Assembly (NCBI GenBank): GCA_021821465.1
Contig: JAKACM010000004.1
Location: 37,194-101,193 of the forward strand
Direction of reading: 5' to 3'
From: Bacillota bacterium
GTDB taxonomy: Bacteria; Bacillota; Sulfobacillia; Sulfobacillales; Sulfobacillaceae
Length of the DNA: 64,000 nucleotides
Shown: piece by piece, positions 1 through 9,400 of the stretch
Layout: each line of letters begins with the position of its first letter
Numbering within the stretch: position 1 is the stretch's first letter
Translations under genes and position numbers: made by a program
The notes under the pieces: model-generated
Seen by the model: only the letters and a program-made list of their open reading frames with translations
Databases searched by the model: none
Told to the model about the DNA's origin: nothing

Positions 1-945
1 GTCTTGGCCTTATTGTTCGCGTTGTGGCTTGATCCCGTTGTTAGTAAGCTGGAGCAATGGGGATTATCTCGCGGTATCGCCGCCTTATTGGTTTTGGGTT
101 CTTCCATTGCGGCTCTCTTTGTGATGGTGGTTTTGTTAGCTTTGGTGTTGGTTACGGAATTAAGGCAATTGGCGAAACGCTTGCCGGCCATTGTGGGAAC
201 CTTTGAACGCGCTTTACATTCCGTGATGGAGAAATTGGGACAATTTCGGCGCCATGTTGGATATAATCATGACCTTTTGCGGATGCCGACCGCTACGCTC
301 TCTCATTTGGTCGAAGCCTTACTGCGAAGTCTCGTTAACTTTCTTTTGCACTTGCCGGATACCATGTTAATGTTGGTAGTCGCCGTGATGGCAGCTTTCT
401 TTATTATGCGGGACAAAGAACAAATAATTCGGCATTTGACTCATTGGATGCCGCCGGCCCTTGCTTCTTCACTTTTTTCCATAGAAACAGACATCAGTTC
501 GGGAGCTTTAGGTTTTGTGAAGGCACAGATGATATTGGTGGGACTCACGGCTTTTGGAACCACCACCGGATTGGTCTTATTGAAATTTCATTATTCAGTG
601 CTAATAGGTTTATTATCCGGCGTTTTAGATTTCATTCCGTATATGGGTCCGACAACCATTTTAGTTCCTTGGGCCACAATAGAGTTTTTGATGGGACATG
701 GCATCACCGCTTTAAAGATTCTCAGCATAATATTTGGCCTGGCGGCTATGCGGCAAATAGCTGAACCTCGGTTGGTTGGTCAAAAGATGGGCTTTCATCC
801 GCTCGTTGCGATTTTTTCTTTATACTTAGGTGTGCGATTTTTTGGCCCCGTCGGTTTTGTTGTCGGACCCATTTCCGCCGTGATCATTCGAACTCTCGCG
901 GAGGTGTTGGGCCCCACTCCTCCCCTTGATAGCGGATCTTTATGA
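1..945 (+). CDS. AI-2E family transporter / permease (5' partial)
   Basis: The reading frame is open from the first base, so the true start lies outside the window; the TTG at 4 is only the first possible start codon inside it. The visible 314 codons encode a hydrophobic integral membrane protein with several long membrane segments and a glycine- and proline-rich C-terminal half (motif DFIPYMGP near residue 210, then PRLVGQKMGFHPL). This is the pattern of the AI-2E/YdiK/YtvI family, whose members export small molecules or exchange Na+/H+. The substrate cannot be read from the sequence. It ends 33 bases before the likely dxr start and is probably cotranscribed with it. Confidence 0.8.
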   Translation, partial: VLALLFALWLDPVVSKLEQWGLSRGIAALLVLGSSIAALFVMVVLLALVLVTELRQLAKRLPAIVGTFERALHSVMEKLGQFRRHVGYNHDLLRMPTATLSHLVEALLRSLVNFLLHLPDTMLMLVVAVMAAFFIMRDKEQIIRHLTHWMPPALASSLFSIETDISSGALGFVKAQMILVGLTAFGTTTGLVLLKFHYSVLIGLLSGVLDFIPYMGPTTILVPWATIEFLMGHGITALKILSIIFGLAAMRQIAEPRLVGQKMGFHPLVAIFSLYLGVRFFGPVGFVVGPISAVIIRTLAEVLGPTPPLDSGSL

Positions 946-978
946 TTAAGAGGTAAAATGCCATAGGAGATGAACGCA

Positions 979-2130
979 TTGACACAGATCATCGTTTTAG
1001 GAGCTACCGGATCGGTTGGAGAAACGGCATTTAAGGTGCTCCGTCATGATACCGAACGTATTGCCGTCGACGGTCTTGTAGCTCATCATAACTTCGATCG
1101 GCTATGGGAGATGGGGACAACCCTTCATGCCCGCTGGATTGGATTAACTGACCCCGAGGCAGGAAAACATCTTGAGAGGACAGAGTCGGGAACTCCTCGG
1201 GTTGTGGTGGGAATGGACGCGATTTTGGACGAAATTGCCCAATCGCCGGCACAAAAAGTGCTGGGAGCGATGACAGGTTTTGCGGGTCTTCTCCCAACTT
1301 TGACGGCTCTTAGTCACGGCAAGGATATTTTATTGGCCAACAAAGAGACTTTGGTAGCGGCAGGAGACTTGGTCCGCAAAATGGCTTCAGACAGCGGCAG
1401 TCGAATTATTCCGGTCGACAGCGAGCATTCGGCAATTTTCCAATGTATGGCCATGAACCAACCCATTAGCCGGATTCTTTTGACTTGTTCGGGGGGGCCC
1501 TTTCGCGGACGGCAAAGGCAGGACTTGGCCTTTGTTACGGTGGAAGACGCTCTAAAGCATCCCAATTGGAACATGGGAGCAAAAATTACTATTGACACCG
1601 CGACTTTGGTGAACAAGGGTCTGGAAGTTATCGAGGCGCATTATCTGTTTGATGTGCCCTATGACCAAATCGAGGTCATTATTCATCCTCAGAGTATTGT
1701 GCACTCCCTCGTCGAATTTGTTGACGGCGCGACGATGGCGCAATTGGGGTGGCCGGATATGGCAATTCCTGTGCAAGTCGCTTTAAGCTGGCCGGAGCGA
1801 TGGCCTTTTCCTCAACAGCCTTTGGATTTAACGAAGCAATTTCTAACATTCGAACCTCCCGACACAAAAACCTTTGAGGGTCTGGGTATTGCCAGGGAAG
1901 CCGGGGTAAAAGGCGGACTTTATCCCGCGGTTCTCAATGCAGCCAATGAGGAGGCGGTGTCATTATTCTTGTCCCGTCACATCGGATTCTTATCCATCAC
2001 CCATATCATTCAAGACGTGTTGGATGAATTTAAAGACAACCGGATACCGACGACACCGGAAGAGATTATGGACACTGATCACTGGGCAAGAAATCGTGCT
2101 TGGGCACTCAGTCATCATTACCAGTCGTAA
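979..2130 (+). CDS. dxr: 1-deoxy-D-xylulose 5-phosphate reductoisomerase
   Basis: Catalyses the NADPH-dependent conversion of DXP to 2-C-methyl-D-erythritol 4-phosphate, the first committed step of the MEP isoprenoid pathway, in the cytoplasm. The N-terminal dinucleotide-binding motif GATGSVG, the NKE motif (LLANKETLV) and the PVDSEHSAIFQ metal/substrate motif are all present, and the length (about 383 aa) is normal. An ATG at 970 overlaps the AGGAG at 965-969, so it cannot use it; the TTG at 979, nine bases downstream, is the better start. The downstream rseP and ispG, and the conserved order with proS and polC, match many Firmicutes. Confidence 0.95.
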   Translation: MTQIIVLGATGSVGETAFKVLRHDTERIAVDGLVAHHNFDRLWEMGTTLHARWIGLTDPEAGKHLERTESGTPRVVVGMDAILDEIAQSPAQKVLGAMTGFAGLLPTLTALSHGKDILLANKETLVAAGDLVRKMASDSGSRIIPVDSEHSAIFQCMAMNQPISRILLTCSGGPFRGRQRQDLAFVTVEDALKHPNWNMGAKITIDTATLVNKGLEVIEAHYLFDVPYDQIEVIIHPQSIVHSLVEFVDGATMAQLGWPDMAIPVQVALSWPERWPFPQQPLDLTKQFLTFEPPDTKTFEGLGIAREAGVKGGLYPAVLNAANEEAVSLFLSRHIGFLSITHIIQDVLDEFKDNRIPTTPEEIMDTDHWARNRAWALSHHYQS

Positions 2131-2160
2131 CGAGCTAGCCGGCCTGAAGGGAGGATATCG

Positions 2161-3183
2161 GTGACCACAGTTATTGCGGTGATTGTCGTCTTTGGCGTAC
2201 TTGTTGCTGTCCATGAGTTGGGTCACTTTCTGGTGGCAAAGTCCTTTGGAATGCGGGTCAATGAATATTCTTTGGGATTTGGTCCGTCGCTGTTCAAAAG
2301 AAAATGGGGCGAAACGGACTATGCCGTGCGAATTGTCCCTCTGGGCGGCTATGTTCGGCTGGCGGGGATGGAGGGCGAAAAGACGGATGACCCTCGGGAA
2401 TTCCCCAATCGACCTTTATGGCAGCGGTTTTTGGTGGTACTGGCAGGGCCGATAATGAATTTGGTGCTGGCAGCTGTTCTCTACGCCGTGAGTTTCGGTC
2501 CTGTGGGAATTCCTACGGCAACCACTACGGTGCAGCAGGCATTGCCCCATTATCCTGCCTATGAGGCAGGCATTCGCCCCGGGGACAAGATTGTCAAGAT
2601 TGATCACACGCGCATAACGAATTGGCAGGGACTGGCCACGGCCATTATCTCCCATGAGAAGCAACGCATTCAGGTCTCGGTCGTCCGAAATGGGCACTTT
2701 CACACCATGACGATGAGAACGCGCTACGACAAAACCTTGAAAAGATATGTCGTAGGCATTAAGCCCACAACAGTGACTATTCATGTCAATCCTTTACAGG
2801 CGGTGAAAGACGGCGCGATTCAAACCGTGCAGTTGACGGGTTCATGGTTTACGGCCTTATTCCGACTTCTTGAAGGCCGGGGACCCTTTGATTTAACCGG
2901 GCCTGTAGGTATTGCAGAACTTGTGAGCAGTGCGGCTCAGGCTGGATTGGTGAACTTATTGTTGCTGTCTGCAGCATTATCTGCCAATCTGGGATTGTTT
3001 AATATCCTGCCGATTCCGGTTCTCGACGGCAGCCGCTTAATGTTCTTGATTATCGAAGGGGTCCGCCGTCGGGCTATGGATCCCGACCGGGAAAATATGA
3101 TTCATTTCGTGGGATTCGTGATTTTGATGGCACTGGTTCTGGTGGTGACGTTCCATGATGTCGCGCATTTATTCCATGCGTGA
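2161..3183 (+). CDS. rseP: Site-2 intramembrane zinc metalloprotease (RseP/RasP)
   Basis: Membrane-embedded M50 protease that cuts anti-sigma factors and leftover signal peptides within the lipid bilayer. The zinc motif HELGH is at residues 18-22 in the first membrane segment. A PDZ domain follows (about residues 115-190), and the third zinc ligand lies in the conserved LDG motif (PVLDGSRL) near residue 282. At 340 aa with a single PDZ domain it resembles Bacillus RasP rather than the two-PDZ E. coli RseP. The GTG start has GGGAGG seven or eight bases upstream. It lies 30 bases after dxr, as in many genomes where the two are cotranscribed. Confidence 0.95.
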   Translation: MTTVIAVIVVFGVLVAVHELGHFLVAKSFGMRVNEYSLGFGPSLFKRKWGETDYAVRIVPLGGYVRLAGMEGEKTDDPREFPNRPLWQRFLVVLAGPIMNLVLAAVLYAVSFGPVGIPTATTTVQQALPHYPAYEAGIRPGDKIVKIDHTRITNWQGLATAIISHEKQRIQVSVVRNGHFHTMTMRTRYDKTLKRYVVGIKPTTVTIHVNPLQAVKDGAIQTVQLTGSWFTALFRLLEGRGPFDLTGPVGIAELVSSAAQAGLVNLLLLSAALSANLGLFNILPIPVLDGSRLMFLIIEGVRRRAMDPDRENMIHFVGFVILMALVLVVTFHDVAHLFHA

Positions 3184-3262
3184 AGACCAGAGCGTCATGT
3201 TAAGATAAATTCAGTGGTCAACGTTCAATAAAGGAGGTGCGTCCGGCGTAGCCCGGGGCCGT

Positions 3263-4354
3263 ATGAGCAAAAGTGTTCGCGTCAGAGATTTAATAATTGG
3301 GGGCGGGGCTCCCGTTGTTGTGCAAGGCATGACAAAAACCGACACCAGGAATGTGAAGGCAACGCTCGACGAAATTGATCGTTACGCTGATGTGGGTTGC
3401 GAAATGGTGCGAGTGGCGGTACCCGACCGGGAGGCAGCCGAGGCCGTGGCAGAAATCGTGCGGCATTCCCCTATGCCTGTGGTCGCGGATATTCACTTTG
3501 ACTATCGTCTGGCCCTGGAAGTGATTCGCGCCGGTGTCGACAAATTACGGTTGAATCCCGGCAATATTGGTGCCCGTGACCGGGTGGAAGAAGTGGTCAA
3601 GGCAGCCAAGGAGCGGGAGATCCCCATCCGCATCGGAGTCAACTCGGGGTCCATTGAAAAACAGCTGCTTCACGATTATGGCCGTCATGCCGAAACCTTG
3701 GTGAAGTCAGCGGCGAGTCACATTCAGATACTTAATGACCTCGACTATGACAATATTGTGGTGTCCCTTAAAGCGTCGGATGTTCCGACGACTGTGGCCG
3801 CCTACCGTCTCATGGCTGAAACGTATGATTATCCCTTGCACCTTGGGGTCACGGAAGCCGGTACATTGTTCCAAGGCACCATAAAATCCGCCATTGGCAT
3901 CGGCACACTGCTCTCGGAAGGCATCGGCGATACGATTCGCGTGTCTTTGACTGCACCCGGTGAAGAGGAAATACGGGTAGCGTGGGAAATCCTCAAAAGT
4001 CTTAAGCTACGTAGCCGTGGAGCAAATCTTGTAGCCTGCCCGACTTGCGGACGGTTGCAATTTGACATGTGGCCCGTAACCGACGAATTGGAAAAACGAC
4101 TGGCCGGTATTGCCGAACCGATTACCGTGGCGGTAATGGGGTGTGCCGTTAACGGCCCCGGTGAATCCCGAGAAGCAGATGTGGGATTGGCCGGCGGGAA
4201 AAACATGGGTTTGATTTTTCGACATGGAGAGATCGTTCGCCGCGTTAATCAAGAGGACATGGTTGAGGAGTTATGGAAAGAAATCTTGGATGCTGCCGAG
4301 GAGGTCCGTACGGGTGGAAAAAAGTCTCAAGGAAATCACGCCGAAATCCGGTGA
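3263..4354 (+). CDS. ispG: 4-hydroxy-3-methylbut-2-enyl diphosphate synthase (IspG/GcpE)
   Basis: Iron-sulfur enzyme that reduces MEcPP to HMBPP, the penultimate MEP-pathway step. The TIM-barrel N-terminus carries the VQGMTKTDTRN substrate motif. The C-terminal cluster ligands are visible: C259 and C262 in CPTCGR, C294 in GCAVNGPGE, and E301, which serves as a fourth ligand in the family. The length of 363 aa is normal. The strong AAGGAGGT at 3231-3238 is too far from the ATG (24 bases) to serve it, and only a weak GGGG lies closer. Its end overlaps the start of proS by 41 bases, so the two are translationally linked. Confidence 0.95.
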   Translation: MSKSVRVRDLIIGGGAPVVVQGMTKTDTRNVKATLDEIDRYADVGCEMVRVAVPDREAAEAVAEIVRHSPMPVVADIHFDYRLALEVIRAGVDKLRLNPGNIGARDRVEEVVKAAKEREIPIRIGVNSGSIEKQLLHDYGRHAETLVKSAASHIQILNDLDYDNIVVSLKASDVPTTVAAYRLMAETYDYPLHLGVTEAGTLFQGTIKSAIGIGTLLSEGIGDTIRVSLTAPGEEEIRVAWEILKSLKLRSRGANLVACPTCGRLQFDMWPVTDELEKRLAGIAEPITVAVMGCAVNGPGESREADVGLAGGKNMGLIFRHGEIVRRVNQEDMVEELWKEILDAAEEVRTGGKKSQGNHAEIR

Positions 4355-5744
4355 TTTCTCTCAATGGTATGTCGATGTGATCCGTAAGACAGACATGGTC
4401 GATTATGCTCCAATGAAGGGCTTCATGGTTATGAAGCCCTATAGTTACCGGATCTGGGAATTTATTCAGGAGGCGATGGATCGGCGGTTTAAAGAAACGG
4501 GTCACCAAAATGCCTATTTTCCCCTGCTCATTCCCGAACACCTGTTGGCTAAGGAGGCAGAACACATTGAGGGTTTTTCCGCCGAAGTGGCATGGGTCAC
4601 TATGGGAGGCAACGAGGTGTTGCCCGAAAGATTGGCTGTGCGCCCCACATCCGAGACGATTATCGGTGCCATGTACTCTCAATGGATCCATTCTTACCGC
4701 GATCTTCCCCTTCTCATTAATCAATGGGCGAACGTGTTGCGCTGGGAAAAGGCTACACGGCCATTTTTGAGAACGACTGAATTTCTTTGGCAGGAAGGAC
4801 ATACAGTTCACCGTACGGCCGAGGAAGCTTTACGTGAAACAAGGCAGCAATTGGAAATTTATCGCGAAGTGCTCGAAGATTATTTAGCTATCCCGGTAAT
4901 CCAGGGAGTGAAGAGTGCCGGTGAACGGTTCGCTGGGGCGGTGGAGACCTACACTCTAGAGGCCTTAATGGGAGACGGACGGGCCTTACAGGCAGCAACT
5001 TCTCATTTCTTAGGCCAACACTTTTCACAGGCCTTTGGTATTCAATTTCTTGATGAAGACGGGGTTCTGAAATATGGATGGACCACGTCCTGGGGGAGTT
5101 CCACCCGTATGATTGGGGCATTAATCATGGTCCACGGAGATGACAAAGGACTCCGTTTGCCTCCTAGGTTGGCTCCGATTCAAGTGGTTGTAGTGCCCAT
5201 TGGTCGGGGGGAGGACCGCCAGAGAGTTTTAGAACACGCCCGTACTCTCACGGCCCAACTGGGCGAAAGCCTCCGCGTCAAACTGGATGATCGCGACGAA
5301 TTTACCCCCGGTTATAAATATAACGATTGGGAAATGCGCGGAGTGCCATTGAGAATGGAGATTGGTCCCAAAGATCTGGCTCGAAATCAGATTACCCTGG
5401 TGCGCCGTGATACCGGGGACAAGACGAGCATTGCCGAAGATCAATTACGCGTCAGAATTCCGGAATTGTTGAAAGAAATTCAACAGGAGTTATTCCGGCA
5501 AGCTTATGAATTTCAGAAAACGCACTCCTATTCCATTGATAATTACCAAGAAATGGATCATTATGGATATCGGGGATTTTTCCGTGGGGACTGGTGCGGA
5601 AGTGAGCAGTGTGCAACGCGCCTAAAATCCGAAACGGGTATCACTATCAGGTGTTTGCCTCTTGACGAATCTCCCGTAACAGGACAGTGCGTTGTTTGTG
5701 AAAAAACAAGCCAATACCGTGCGTTATTCGCCCGGGCCTATTAA
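4314..5744 (+). CDS. proS: Prolyl-tRNA synthetase, archaeal/eukaryote-like type
   Basis: Charges tRNA-Pro with proline. The short type lacks the editing insertion; motif 2-3 sequences (VRPTSETIIGAMYSQWI, then FLRTTEFLWQEGHT) and the C-terminal cysteine domain (GDWCGSEQCA ... CVVCEK) fit the 470-480 aa class of archaea, eukaryotes and some Firmicutes. The reading frame is open from 4224, but the GTG at 4314 has GAGGAGGT nine to ten bases upstream and gives the family-typical start (KEITPKSGDFSQWY), so I chose it. This start lies inside ispG in another frame, giving a 41-base overlap. Confidence 0.93.
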   Translation: MEKSLKEITPKSGDFSQWYVDVIRKTDMVDYAPMKGFMVMKPYSYRIWEFIQEAMDRRFKETGHQNAYFPLLIPEHLLAKEAEHIEGFSAEVAWVTMGGNEVLPERLAVRPTSETIIGAMYSQWIHSYRDLPLLINQWANVLRWEKATRPFLRTTEFLWQEGHTVHRTAEEALRETRQQLEIYREVLEDYLAIPVIQGVKSAGERFAGAVETYTLEALMGDGRALQAATSHFLGQHFSQAFGIQFLDEDGVLKYGWTTSWGSSTRMIGALIMVHGDDKGLRLPPRLAPIQVVVVPIGRGEDRQRVLEHARTLTAQLGESLRVKLDDRDEFTPGYKYNDWEMRGVPLRMEIGPKDLARNQITLVRRDTGDKTSIAEDQLRVRIPELLKEIQQELFRQAYEFQKTHSYSIDNYQEMDHYGYRGFFRGDWCGSEQCATRLKSETGITIRCLPLDESPVTGQCVVCEKTSQYRALFARAY

Positions 5745-5770
5745 GTTCAAGCGGATGAGGGTGTGGGTCC

Positions 5771-6412
5771 ATGTCCAGAGAGCGGGTTGCTGCGATTGTG
5801 CCGGCATATAACGAGGAGGCGAATATCGCATGTGTATTGCAGGTGTTGTGTGATGTTCCTGAAATCGCCCAGATTGTTGTCGTTAATGATGGGTCATTAG
5901 ACCGAACAGGGGAAGTCGCTGCAGAATTTCCCAAGGTTCTTGTTATTGATCAGACAGAAAATCAGGGAAAGGGTGCTGCCTTAAAGGCGGGGGCGGAATC
6001 TGCCGATGCGGATATTTTGTTGTTTTTGGATGCGGATCTCATTGGCCTCACGGTTTCGCATGTGCAACAGCTTATCCAACCGGTTCTTGACGGAGAAACG
6101 GAAGCCACGGTTGGAATATTTGATGGCGGACGGACAAGCACAGATTGGGCGCAGGCTTTGGCACCCTTTCTTTCCGGCCAGCGGGTACTCAGGCGCACCT
6201 TATTAACCGGGGTTGATCATATTGATGCTTCACGTTACGGTGTGGAATTGCAATTGCATCGCCAGTTGAAACGAATGGGTAAAGTGCCGAGAGAAGTGAT
6301 CTTGAAAGATGTCTCACAGGTAATGAAAGAAGAAAAACTGGGATTAGCCAAAGGATTTGCAGCACGAATGCGCATGTATTGGGAAATCATCAGAGAAATT
6401 CCGCGAATCTAA
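5771..6412 (+). CDS. Family 2 glycosyltransferase
   Basis: Cytoplasmic GT-A fold transferase of 213 aa. It shows the family 2 signatures: AIVPAYNEEANI for nucleotide binding at residues 8-20, VVNDGSLDRT at about 37-46, and the metal-binding LDAD near residue 81. The missing membrane segments suggest a soluble enzyme rather than a processive polymerase. The acceptor and sugar cannot be told from sequence; small GT2 proteins of this kind act on glycerate, polyprenol or antibiotic-like acceptors. It lies between proS and polC, where Bacillus has no such gene, so it is a local addition. It ends 44 bases before polC. Confidence 0.8.
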   Translation: MSRERVAAIVPAYNEEANIACVLQVLCDVPEIAQIVVVNDGSLDRTGEVAAEFPKVLVIDQTENQGKGAALKAGAESADADILLFLDADLIGLTVSHVQQLIQPVLDGETEATVGIFDGGRTSTDWAQALAPFLSGQRVLRRTLLTGVDHIDASRYGVELQLHRQLKRMGKVPREVILKDVSQVMKEEKLGLAKGFAARMRMYWEIIREIPRI

Positions 6413-6456
6413 ATCCAAGCCGATTAAGATTAAGTAATAGGTTGCGAGGGAGAGGT

Positions 6457-9400
6457 ATGCTAACAGAACGCTTGCAAACGTGGTTACAGGATCAGCACAT
6501 TACCGAGAGCGGGAATTTTTTACCCCTGTGGGTGGAAATAGATCCTCGTCAGGTGCGCATTATCTTGGCGGATAAGGATTCCTCTCAACAATGGCTGGGC
6601 TTTTTGGCGACTCAATTGACCCTGGATTGGGGACGGGAAGTGCTCTGGGTTGTCTATCCTTGGTCAAATCAGGCCATTGAGCGTCTTCAGCAAATTTTTT
6701 CCGTTACCGGTTCGGGCATGGCGCAACTGTTGACACGAGAGAATATGGCCATGTCTCAGGATGGCATTGTAGTATCATTTCCCAATAAAATGACCTACAC
6801 TTTATTTGAGCAATGGGGGGGGTTACACAAACTCCGTCAATATTGGCCTGATATGCCGCCTTGGCAAGATCAGGTATTGGAAGCTCGTCCATCCGAACCC
6901 GATCCCGTGATGCCCGTCAATATTGAGCCCTCCATGGCAACTCAATCGGTCATCGGAAATGGTGCGCCCAGCGCTGAGGCCAAGGATCTCCACTTTGTCC
7001 CCGACACGGGGGAGGTCGTGGTGGCCGGGCAGATTGTCACTCGGGATATCCGAACCGGGCGCGATAATCTCAAGCATTGGAGCGCCGTTATTACCGATAT
7101 GGAGCATGCATTGCGAATTCGTTATTCCGAAAAACGAGGACAAGCCTTCCCGGATTTGTCTCCATTTATTTCCGGGGCCTTTATCAAGGTTCAGGGACAG
7201 ATGGAAGAGGACAAGTACACCGGCGAGCACGTTTTGCGGGTTAAACATGCCGGGTTATTACCACCACGGACAACGAGTGAGGACAATGCTCTTGACAAGC
7301 GTGTTGAACTGCATGTGCATAGCCGAATGAGCACCGGTGATGGCTTAATTGCGCTCCCGGAATTATTTCAGCGTCTAAAGGACTGGGGACATAGTCATGT
7401 GGCGGTGGTTGATCATGGAGTAGTGCAAACTTATCCTGAACTGGAATTTCTCAGCAAAAAAACGGGGATTCAGGCTATTTATGGTGTCGAGATCTACATG
7501 GTCGAAGATAATGTGGCACCCTTGAGCGGCTATGAGGAGATAGTCGACGGATCGTTAGACTCTTCGCCCCTGGTGGTGTTGGACGTCGAAACCACCGGCT
7601 TGTCACCTCGAGTGCATGAGGTTATTGAGTTGGGGGCCGTAAAAATTGACAAAGGAGAAATTGTCGACAGATTTCATTCCATGATTCGGCCCGAGAGGAA
7701 CATATCACAGGCTACGCAGGACATCACCGGCATCCGCCCGGAAGAAGTCATGAATGCGCCGTCTGCTCCCGAGGTTTTTCAGGATTTCTTCGCTTTTGCC
7801 TCCGGGAGTATCTTAGTCGCCCACAATGCCCGGTTTGATGTGGGCTTTCTGGCTGCGGCCTTTTCTCAGGTATTCCCCGAGGACGACTGGCGCTTTCCGG
7901 TGATTGACACGCTGGCTTTGGCGCGTACTCGCTTGCCTCATCTCAAGAGTCATGGTCTCGGGCCCTTGACTAATTACTTGAAGATTCCTTTGTCGCAACA
8001 CCACCGGGCCTTGGCGGATGCGGAGGCCACCGGACTTTTGCTTTTGAAACTGCTTCAAAATAAAGACGGGAGCATGGATTCTCTCGATTCTTTAAAAGAA
8101 CCGTCTCCTCTTTCATTCAGCCTCGGCCGTCCTACTCCCGTGACCCTTTTATTAAAGTCTCAAGACGGGGTCGAGGAGTTGTACCGTCTCATCAGTGAGT
8201 CGCACTTGTCTACATTTTATCGGATCCCTCGAGTGCCCCGCAGGTATTTGGAATTGGGGCGGAAAAATTGGTTTATCGGATCTCCCTTGCACGGCGGCGA
8301 AATACAAGATGCCTTATTTCGGGGCGCCTTAGACGAAGATTTGACACGTTTACAGCAATTCTATGATTACTGGGAAGTCGGACCCCTTTCTACTGTGCAG
8401 TTCTTATCTCAAGACGAGCAATTGGGCAGTCATCAAGAGGTCCGGCAATATCTGAAGGATTTGATTGACTTGGGCCGTCGTTACCACAAACCGACGCCAG
8501 CCGTCTGTGATGCTCACTACATCCAACCGGAGCAGAAGATATTTCGCGAAATTTTATCCGTAACGGGCAAAGGAGACCTTCATGACGCGCAAGAGTCGCT
8601 TCACATGCGTAGCACCGGGGAAATGCTGGAAGAGTTCGATTGGCTGGATCCGGATCTCAGGCAGAAGGTAGTTGTGAAAGACCCCCAATTTATTGCCGAA
8701 CAGATTCCTCCCCTTAAACCCGTGCCCGACGGGCTGTTTTCTCCAAAACTGGAAGAGGCCGAAAAAACGGTGCAAGAATTCCCCGTTGCCCGGGCTAAGG
8801 CTTTATATGGGGATCCTTTGCCTGATATCATTCAAAGCCGGCTGGAGAAGGAAATTCGGTCCATTGTGCAGAACGGATTTTCATCGATTTATTATATTGC
8901 ACACCGGCTGGTCAAAAAATCGCTGGATGATGGGTATTTGGTGGGATCAAGAGGTTCCGTTGGCTCTTCATTGGTGGCGACATTTTTGGACATTACCGAG
9001 GTGAATCCCTTGCCTCCTCATTACCGATGTCCTGAGTGTCGGTATACCGAATTCGTGAAGGACACTCAATACGGCTCGGGTTTTGACCTTCCCTCCAAAG
9101 ACTGCCCCAAGTGTCATAGTCTTCTCGTGGGCGAGGGCCAAGATATTCCTTTCGAAACGTTTCTGGGATTTGAAGGAGATAAGGTTCCGGATATCGATTT
9201 GAATTTCTCCGGGGAATACCAGCCGGAAATTCATAAATACACCGAAGTGCTCTTCGGTGAAGGCCATGTGTTTCGTGCCGGAACCATCGCTACCATTGCG
9301 CAGAAAACGGCGATGGCGTTGGTGTTGGCTTGGGCCCGGGAAAAGGGTCGTGAGTTATCCGGTGCCGAGCAAGAATGGCTGGCGTCCGGAATAACGGGAG